Shown: positions 59,143-64,000 of the stretch, piece after piece
How positions within the stretch are numbered: position 1 is the first letter of the stretch
How the letters are laid out: the number at the start of each line of letters is the position of its first letter
DNA from: JBMOPD01 sp049323615
Lineage (GTDB): Bacteria > Bacillota > Desulfotomaculia > Desulfotomaculales > Desulfocucumaceae
Assembly (NCBI GenBank): GCA_049323615.1
Contig: JBMOPD010000017.1
Coordinates: 1-64,000, forward strand
Length of the DNA: 64,000 nt
Direction: 5' to 3'
Position numbers and translations under genes: made by a program
Notes under the pieces: model-generated
The model's database searches: none
Told to the model about the DNA's origin: nothing
Seen by the model: only the letters and a program-made list of their open reading frames with translations

Positions 59143-59533
59143 ATGAACGGGAAAGATTCCAACAAAGAAGCGGCTTTAAAGGAGCTTAAAACAAATCCCG
59201 GGGGTCGGTAAAACGATCGCCCGGGATTTGTACGACCTGGGGTTCCGTTCGGTTCACGGGCTGAAGGGCCCGGACCCGGAGGAAATGTACCTGCGGCACT
59301 GCGCCCGGAAGGGCACGGTGGTGGACCGCTGCATGCTTTACGTTTTTCGCTGCGCCGTATATTACGCGTCCAACGAGAAGCACAATCCCCAAACTGCTGA
59401 AGTGGTGGAACTGGAAAGACAGGAAATAATCCCCCGCCTATACGTTAAAAGCGCCCCGGGGTCCCGGAGCCGCCGGAAGACTTACCCCCCCAGGGTTATG
59501 TCCTGGGTCTCGTACCAGCTCAAGGCTTCATAG
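59143..59533 (+). pseudogene. Frameshifted Cdd1/pathogenicity-locus family (HhH) gene
   Basis: From ATG 59143 (GGAGGTAGCGGC upstream) the frame reads MNGKDSNKEAALKELKT then NPGGR and a stop. Removing one A near 59193 restores a helix-hairpin-helix: KTIPGVGKTIARDLYDLGFR, followed by LKGPDPEEMYLRHCARKG, DRCMLYVFRCAVYYASNEKH and NP, the hallmark of Cdd1-type proteins. The tail then runs on to 59533 past the family's usual end and overlaps the next gene. Either a recent one-base insertion or a sequencing error. Confidence 0.75.
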
Positions 59534-60153
59534 AAATGTTCCGGCCTGAAATCCGGCCACAGATCATCCACCACATAAAAATCGGAGTATATGGCCTGCA
59601 GCGGCAGGAAGCCGCTCAACCTTCTGCGGCCGCCCCAGCGCACTATCAGGTCCACCCGTGAAATATCCGAAGAGGCAACCTTTTTTAAAAGGTTGGCGCT
59701 TCTGCTGCCCGCTTTGGCCTCTTTATTTAAAATATGGTTTAAATCCCACTTCCACCCGTAATTGACCAGAAAATTAATGCGTATCAGGCCTTTCCCGAAA
59801 GTCTTTCTTTTTGTAAACTCGACCAGTTCGGGGGGAAAGAAAGGGGAGGAATGATCCCCGATCACCAGCAGGGACGCGTCGCGGTTGGAAAGCATGTTGA
59901 CCGCTTCCACGCACGCCCTTTGAAAGGCCTTCCTCTGCACCGCCGGCCGCTTTGTATTATCCTGGGTAAAGCCGTAAAAAGTCAGCTCCGGAATGCCCAA
60001 CTCAAGGCACATCTCATACAGCATGAGGCCGGGGGCCAGGCCGCTCTGGTAACCGTCCTGCTTTTCCATACCGTTACTCAAGGCCCACCGCCTGTTCCCG
60101 TCCGGAATAATCCCCACGTGTTTGGGCAGTCTTTTAAACTTTGCTGGCTGCAT
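59482..60153 (-). CDS. Cis-prenyltransferase, undecaprenyl diphosphate synthase family
   Basis: A 223-residue UppS-like enzyme. HVGIIPDGNRRWALSNGM carries the catalytic Asp and the diphosphate-binding Gly-Asn-Arg-Arg, and DLIVRWGGRRRLSGFLPLQA with IYSDFYV matches the C-terminal motif region. Several positions differ from housekeeping UppS (RWGGRRRLSGF where RTGGExRxSNF is usual), and it is shorter than the usual ~240-250. This fits a divergent paralogue making a different or shorter prenyl chain; the main uppS is probably elsewhere. Confidence 0.83.
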   Translation of the reverse strand: MQPAKFKRLPKHVGIIPDGNRRWALSNGMEKQDGYQSGLAPGLMLYEMCLELGIPELTFYGFTQDNTKRPAVQRKAFQRACVEAVNMLSNRDASLLVIGDHSSPFFPPELVEFTKRKTFGKGLIRINFLVNYGWKWDLNHILNKEAKAGSRSANLLKKVASSDISRVDLIVRWGGRRRLSGFLPLQAIYSDFYVVDDLWPDFRPEHFYEALSWYETQDITLGG

Positions 60154-60255
60154 AATGCCTCCCGGAAAAAATGTTATTGGTAGTTTTCAGAATACCCAAT
60201 TTTCACCGGTGTTATATCAGACAGCGGGCCTAAATTGTTAAAATAAAGCATAATT

Positions 60256-61200
60256 TTAAATTATTTTATGGACTTTACTTACCTTCAACGGCCTCCCGGC
60301 AAAATAATTGGTTCCCCACACACCCAGCAGGATAAGGGCACAGCCGGCAAGCTGCCAGGGGCCCAGCCGCTCACCGTAAAACACAACTCCGGCCAGCAGC
60401 GACACCAGCGGTATGAGGTTTAGAAAAACCGCGGTGCGGGAGGCCGGCATGCGGGACAGGGCATAGTTCAGAAGGAAGAAAGCCACCACCGAGGACAGCA
60501 GGCCAAGGTAGAGAAGTCCGGTAACCGCCGGCAGGTGCTGCAGGGCGGCGTAATAATTGGCCTGCTGACCGGTCAGGTAGCTTTGGGTCAAACCAATGGC
60601 GTTAAACACAAGGGCGCCCAGCCACATCATAACGAAGGTTATTTCCAGGGGAGCGTGGCTGTCCGCCGCCCGGCGGGAAAATATATTGTAAAAGGCGCCG
60701 GCCATCACCGCCCCGAAGAGCAGCAATATGCCCAGCAGGTGGCCCGGCGGGCCGCCGGAGGCCGTGCCGGCCCCGCCCAGGGCCATGAGCATGACCCCGG
60801 CCACGGCCCCGCTGATGCAGACACCCTGGCCGGCAGTGACTTTTTCCCCCAGCATGAATACCGATAACACCGTTACGGCCACCGGCACCAGGGCGATGAC
60901 TACGCCGGACTCCGAGGCCGAGGTGAGTTTTACCCCGTATGTTTCACAGACAAAGTACAACACCGGCTGCCATACCGCTATTTTCAACAGGGCGGGTATG
61001 TGTTCCAGCTTTAAATTCAGCCTGACCAGCCTGAATACCGCCAGCAGGGTAAGGCTTAAGGCCGCCAGCGCAAAACGCAGCCCCAGAAGCTGGAAAGGGT
61101 CCAGATAGGCCAGGGTGCCCTTGGTGAAGATGAAAGAAAAACCAAAGACCACCGCCACTATTACGGCCGCTGTCACAGGGTAAGCCTGACTTATTGCCAT
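60256..61200 (-). CDS. EamA-family (DMT) transporter
   Basis: A 314-residue, ten-helix protein with two EamA repeats (first GFSFIFTKGTLAYLDPFQLL, GLRFALAALSLTLLAV; second GALVFNAIGLTQSYLTG to LGVWGTNYFAGRPL). These export or import small metabolites. The substrate is unknown. It is followed on its own; OsmC upstream is separated by a terminator. Confidence 0.87.
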   Translation of the reverse strand: MAISQAYPVTAAVIVAVVFGFSFIFTKGTLAYLDPFQLLGLRFALAALSLTLLAVFRLVRLNLKLEHIPALLKIAVWQPVLYFVCETYGVKLTSASESGVVIALVPVAVTVLSVFMLGEKVTAGQGVCISGAVAGVMLMALGGAGTASGGPPGHLLGILLLFGAVMAGAFYNIFSRRAADSHAPLEITFVMMWLGALVFNAIGLTQSYLTGQQANYYAALQHLPAVTGLLYLGLLSSVVAFFLLNYALSRMPASRTAVFLNLIPLVSLLAGVVFYGERLGPWQLAGCALILLGVWGTNYFAGRPLKVSKVHKII

Positions 61201-61244
61201 GAGCGTGTCATCCTTTTAAATAACTTATTTGTCATTGGCAACAT

Positions 61245-61278
61245 AAAAGGACGGGGCGGGTAAGGGCCCTGTCCTTTT
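61245..61278. terminator. Terminator between OsmC and the EamA transporter gene
   Basis: AAAAGGACGGGGC...GGCCCTGTCCTTTT hairpin with A-run and T-run on opposite sides, so it works both ways. It ends the minus-strand OsmC transcript. Confidence 0.75.
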
Positions 61279-61312
61279 ATCCGCCGTATGCGTTTGCCAT
61301 CCCGGCAAACCG

Positions 61313-61759
61313 CTATTTCTCAATTTCATACCCGCGGGACGTCATGGTAACCTCTTTGCTCAGGCAGTCGCCCACCGGGCACCTGGTCTTCATGACTTCC
61401 ACCAGCTTCTCCACATTTTCAGCCGGAGAATCGGTCTTAAAATACATTTTATACCGGACTTCCTGGAATCCAGGCCGCCCCTTCCCCATCATGAACCCGG
61501 CAGGGTCCAGGTCGCCCTCCAGGTCCACCCGGAAGCCCTGCAGGTCTACCCCGTTCTGCTTGGCAAAAAAGTAGGCCACTATGGTCATGCAGGAACCCAG
61601 GGAGCAAAGCTGCATTTCCACCGGGTTCATGCCCTTGTCGGTGCCGCCCAGGGAAGGGGGCTCGTCGGCAATCAGCTTGAAGCCCCGGGCCTCGCTCTCC
61701 ACGGCCATACCCTCGGGCAGTTTTCTTGATGTGGCCTTAAAAGTCATAACCGGCATCAA
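61313..61759 (-). CDS. OsmC/Ohr-family peroxide-related protein
   Basis: A 148-residue OsmC-like protein. Both redox Cys are in place: one in CSLGSCMTIVAYFFAKQNG and one in RCPVGDCLSKEV. Such proteins reduce organic peroxides or act as thiol-binding proteins; the YhfA/OsmC subgroup is less certain. Start is TTG 61759 or the ATG one codon later, with AAGGAG upstream. Confidence 0.9.
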   Translation of the reverse strand: MMPVMTFKATSRKLPEGMAVESEARGFKLIADEPPSLGGTDKGMNPVEMQLCSLGSCMTIVAYFFAKQNGVDLQGFRVDLEGDLDPAGFMMGKGRPGFQEVRYKMYFKTDSPAENVEKLVEVMKTRCPVGDCLSKEVTMTSRGYEIEK

Positions 61760-61926
61760 CCATCACTCCTTGGAAGTATTTTCTACGATTATTATTTATC
61801 GTTTCCCTCCCGGCAAACCATAAATAGATTATAACACAGGTTTATGAAAACCAAGGAAAATTAAAAAAAGAATGGAAAATTTTATTAATCAGGGAAACAA
61901 AATACTGTTTAAAACGTCTATATTTA

Positions 61927-63540
61927 TTGGGAGGTTTTAGCTCATTAATTATCTATCCTGTCCGGCGGAAAAGAAGGGAGAGGTTAAATGAAACCCAGTT
62001 ATCTGAAAAAATAATGAATGAAACGGGAATGGCCCTCATTTACCACGTCCCGTACGGCGAATATACCGGCGGCACACCCCGGGCCAGGCTGGTTTACCGG
62101 ATTAACACCCGCCATCCGGTGATCCTGGATGCGGTTACCGGTCAATCACTGGATTACCAGGGCCAGCCTGTGGAGCTGAAGGACGCCAAACAATTTGAGG
62201 ACATCCCTGCCGCCGGCGGCGAGATGAACCCCCCCGTGCCCGGCAAGGAGAGAATCGGCGCCACTGAGGCCATGGAAAAGGCCGCAAGATTTTTCCGGGC
62301 CCTGGGATACGAAGGAGAGGTTGAGCGCAGGGGAGGCGGTTCCGGCGGCGGGCCCCTGGGCCGTGAGGAATACTGGTCATACGGCCTGAAGCAAAAGGAA
62401 GGCCAAGATTGGTATTTTGAATATATCAGCGTTGGTATTGAAGTGTTTACAGGCCGGATAGCCCACTTCCATGGACGTGGCCCATACGGCGAACGGGCCT
62501 CTATCCCGGAAGGCAAAGCTATTGCCAGGGAAGAGGCAGTGAAAATAGCCCGGGAATTTATAAAGAAGGTGGAGCCGGAGTTGGCCGGATACCTGGCCCT
62601 TGAAAAAACCGCCCCCTGGTACGAGGGACCTCCCGTCCATCACATCCGTTTTTCCAGGGTGGCCAACGGGGTTCCCTTCCCCCTGGACGGTATAAATATG
62701 ACCGTAGGGCATGACGGTAAGATAATTGATTACAACTGCCAGTGGCACCGGGTTACTTTCCCCCCGGCCAGGGCCGAAATATCTGCCGGAGATGCAGCCC
62801 GTACCTGGCTGGAACGTTCACCGTTAAAACTGAAATATTTCTTCCCCCGGGATGAGAACATAAGGCTCCAGCAGCCAAAGCTGGTCTACCAGCCGGAATA
62901 CAGCGGGGCCCAGTATATTGACGCCCATACCGGCGAAGCCCTGGGGGATGACGGCCGGCCCCTTAATCAGGCGGCAGGCAACAAATATGACTTTACCGGC
63001 AGCTGGGCCGTCCAGCAACTGCAAATAATGGCCGGGAGCGGACTGCTGCCCCCGCCGGAAAAATTCAGCCCCACCGCGCCGGTAACGCGGCGGGACGGCA
63101 TCCGCCTGCTGATGGCCGCTGCGGGGAACCGCTACGGCGACGGCGACGAGCGCCGGGCAGGCCCTTACTTCGAGGACATTAAGAACGATGATCCGGATTA
63201 CCGTACAATCCAGTGGGCCGCAGACATGGGTATTATAGAAAAGGGCGGCCAGTTCCGGCCCGGCGATAACCTTACCCGGACCACACTGGCCGCCTGGCTG
63301 GTCAACAGCATGGGGTACAAAAATGTGGCTTCAATAACCAATAAAATTGAATCCCCCTTCAACGACATTGCGGAACTTTCCCGGCAGGATCAAAATTACA
63401 TCGGGCTGGCCAACGGGCTGGGATTCATGGCGGGGAACGGCACCCAGAACTTCAGGCCGGGCGCCGCCGTCACCTGGGAAGAGCTGTCTGCAGCGGTGCT
63501 TAAGGCAGCGCCGAAGCTGAGAAACCGCACAATGTGGTGA
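61927..63540 (+). CDS. YcdB/PepSY-like and SLH-domain protein, N-terminally truncated
   Basis: A 537-residue frame: repeated YcdB-type modules (RIGATEAMEKAARFFRALGY, EYISVGIEVFTGRIAHFHGR, FSRVANGVPFPLDGINMTVG) to ~370, then three SLH-like repeats (YDFTGSWAVQQLQIMAGSGL, PYFEDIKNDDPDYRTIQWAA, FNDIAELSRQDQNYIGLANG). Relatives have a signal peptide and a further N-terminal module; here neither exists. The frame opens at TTG without a good ribosome site. It is therefore likely a 5'-truncated gene or one with a frameshift upstream. Confidence 0.7.
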   Translation: MGGFSSLIIYPVRRKRRERLNETQLSEKIMNETGMALIYHVPYGEYTGGTPRARLVYRINTRHPVILDAVTGQSLDYQGQPVELKDAKQFEDIPAAGGEMNPPVPGKERIGATEAMEKAARFFRALGYEGEVERRGGGSGGGPLGREEYWSYGLKQKEGQDWYFEYISVGIEVFTGRIAHFHGRGPYGERASIPEGKAIAREEAVKIAREFIKKVEPELAGYLALEKTAPWYEGPPVHHIRFSRVANGVPFPLDGINMTVGHDGKIIDYNCQWHRVTFPPARAEISAGDAARTWLERSPLKLKYFFPRDENIRLQQPKLVYQPEYSGAQYIDAHTGEALGDDGRPLNQAAGNKYDFTGSWAVQQLQIMAGSGLLPPPEKFSPTAPVTRRDGIRLLMAAAGNRYGDGDERRAGPYFEDIKNDDPDYRTIQWAADMGIIEKGGQFRPGDNLTRTTLAAWLVNSMGYKNVASITNKIESPFNDIAELSRQDQNYIGLANGLGFMAGNGTQNFRPGAAVTWEELSAAVLKAAPKLRNRTMW

Positions 63541-63556
63541 TTTCAAAACGCCAGAA

Positions 63557-63950
63557 TCAGTGCGCGGGGGCAGGAAAAACCTGCCCCCCTTTTTCACAAT
63601 GGGGACGGTTCTCCCCCTCCGGGGAGAAATTATTGTACCAGTCGTACAGCCAGCCGTGGTCAATGCCGTCATAGTCCCCCCGGACGGTGAGCTGGTAATG
63701 TATCCATCTCGCCCCTGATATTCCCGTCAACTGCGGCGATCATAAAAGTGCCGGTCTTGTCCAGCAGCATCTTCTCTATGGTGACCCTGGTCCCCTTGCA
63801 GTCCACCGACCTGTCTACCGGGACAAACTGCCCCAGTTCTTCCGCCCGGGCAAACCGGCCGGGAGTTCCGGTTTCAGCGGATACGGCGGGCCGGACCGAG
63901 CAGGCCGGCAGAAGGATAACTGCCGTTATCAGCAGCAGACAAATTCGATC
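63557..63950 (-). pseudogene. Broken lipoprotein gene
   Basis: On the minus strand RICLLLITAVILLPACS (lipobox LPAC), then FVPVDRSVDCKGTRVTIEKM and LLDKTGTFMIAAVDGNIRG form one frame without a start codon; TGA closes it just upstream. The likely continuation WIHYQLTVRGDYDGIDHGWL and YDWYNNFSPEGENRPHC lies in another frame, ending at 63557. So it has a lost start and one frameshift near 63690. It resembles DUF4179/DUF5643-type lipoproteins, but the match is weak. Confidence 0.55.
63563..63596 (+). terminator. Terminator after the truncated SLH protein gene
   Basis: GGGGGCAGG-AAAA-CCTGCCCCC hairpin followed by five T, about 25 bases past the stop. Confidence 0.85.
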
Positions 63951-64000
63951 TCACCGCTCTCCCTTTTTCTAAAAAAGTTGTGGCCCTAGATGCCGGCAAA

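Noticed and set aside
1..64000. Phage, defence, secretion or biosynthetic islands
   Set aside because: No integrase, transposase, restriction, CRISPR-associated, phage structural or large synthase genes were recognised; the accessory DNA is mainly gene relics.

Overview
The window looks like chromosomal DNA of a Gram-positive, endospore-forming, anaerobic Clostridia-type bacterium of the Pelotomaculum/Desulfotomaculum kind. This is inferred from gene content and order: spoIVFA-spoIVFB next to minCDE-mrdA-mreDCB-radC-maf, a SpoVD-type penicillin-binding protein with PASTA domains, SLH-domain surface proteins, a de novo cobalamin block, T-box and fluoride riboswitch leaders, and frequent GTG/TTG starts behind strong AGGAGG sites. 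No rRNA, tRNA, CRISPR array, insertion sequence or prophage was seen.

Layout. 0.2-2.5 kb: a sodium/solute symporter with a 38-residue accessory protein behind a T-box leader whose expression platform is present twice. 2.5-5.4 kb: a fluoride riboswitch heads an antiporter-UspA-chemoreceptor unit. 5.4-23.3 kb: a long minus-strand block of shape, division and sporulation genes: DUF4321, maf, radC, mreBCD, PBP2, minCDE, a tandem-repeat coiled-coil gene, rodA, spoIVFA/FB, a NYN protein, a radical SAM pair and RNase G. 23.5-30.6 kb: a secreted nuclease, an ion permease, a chemoreceptor, an SLH protein and an unknown exported protein. 30.7-39.7 kb: a SpoVD-like PBP, then a compact cobalamin block (phosphatase, cobS, cbiA, cbiB, cobQ, cobU) and DUF3842. 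39.8-45 kb: coiled coil, aminotransferase, PHP phosphoesterase, phosphohexomutase.

44.0-48.6 kb is a gene graveyard. It holds relics or broken copies of HicB, NuoB, AzlC, a CGGC-domain protein, an ECF sigma factor (with its anti-sigma still intact), a PfpI protein and a lytic transglycosylase, mixed with a few intact genes. After it come a TetR gene with a clear promoter/operator and a rifampicin-phosphotransferase-like enzyme. 52-61.8 kb: CCA transferase, amidase, CBS protein, PEP carboxykinase, TyrRS, a frameshifted Cdd1-like gene, a UppS-like enzyme, an EamA transporter and OsmC. The right edge has an SLH protein lacking its signal peptide and a broken lipoprotein gene.

No convincing unknown multi-gene system was found. 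The most interesting points are the duplicated T-box platform, the fluoride-controlled antiporter operon, a MinC without its N-terminal domain, the repeat-built coiled-coil gene inside the division operon, the relic cluster, and the TetR/RPH-like pair. Where the first possible start lacked a ribosome binding site, a later start was chosen and explained. The first 150 bases show no supportable gene.
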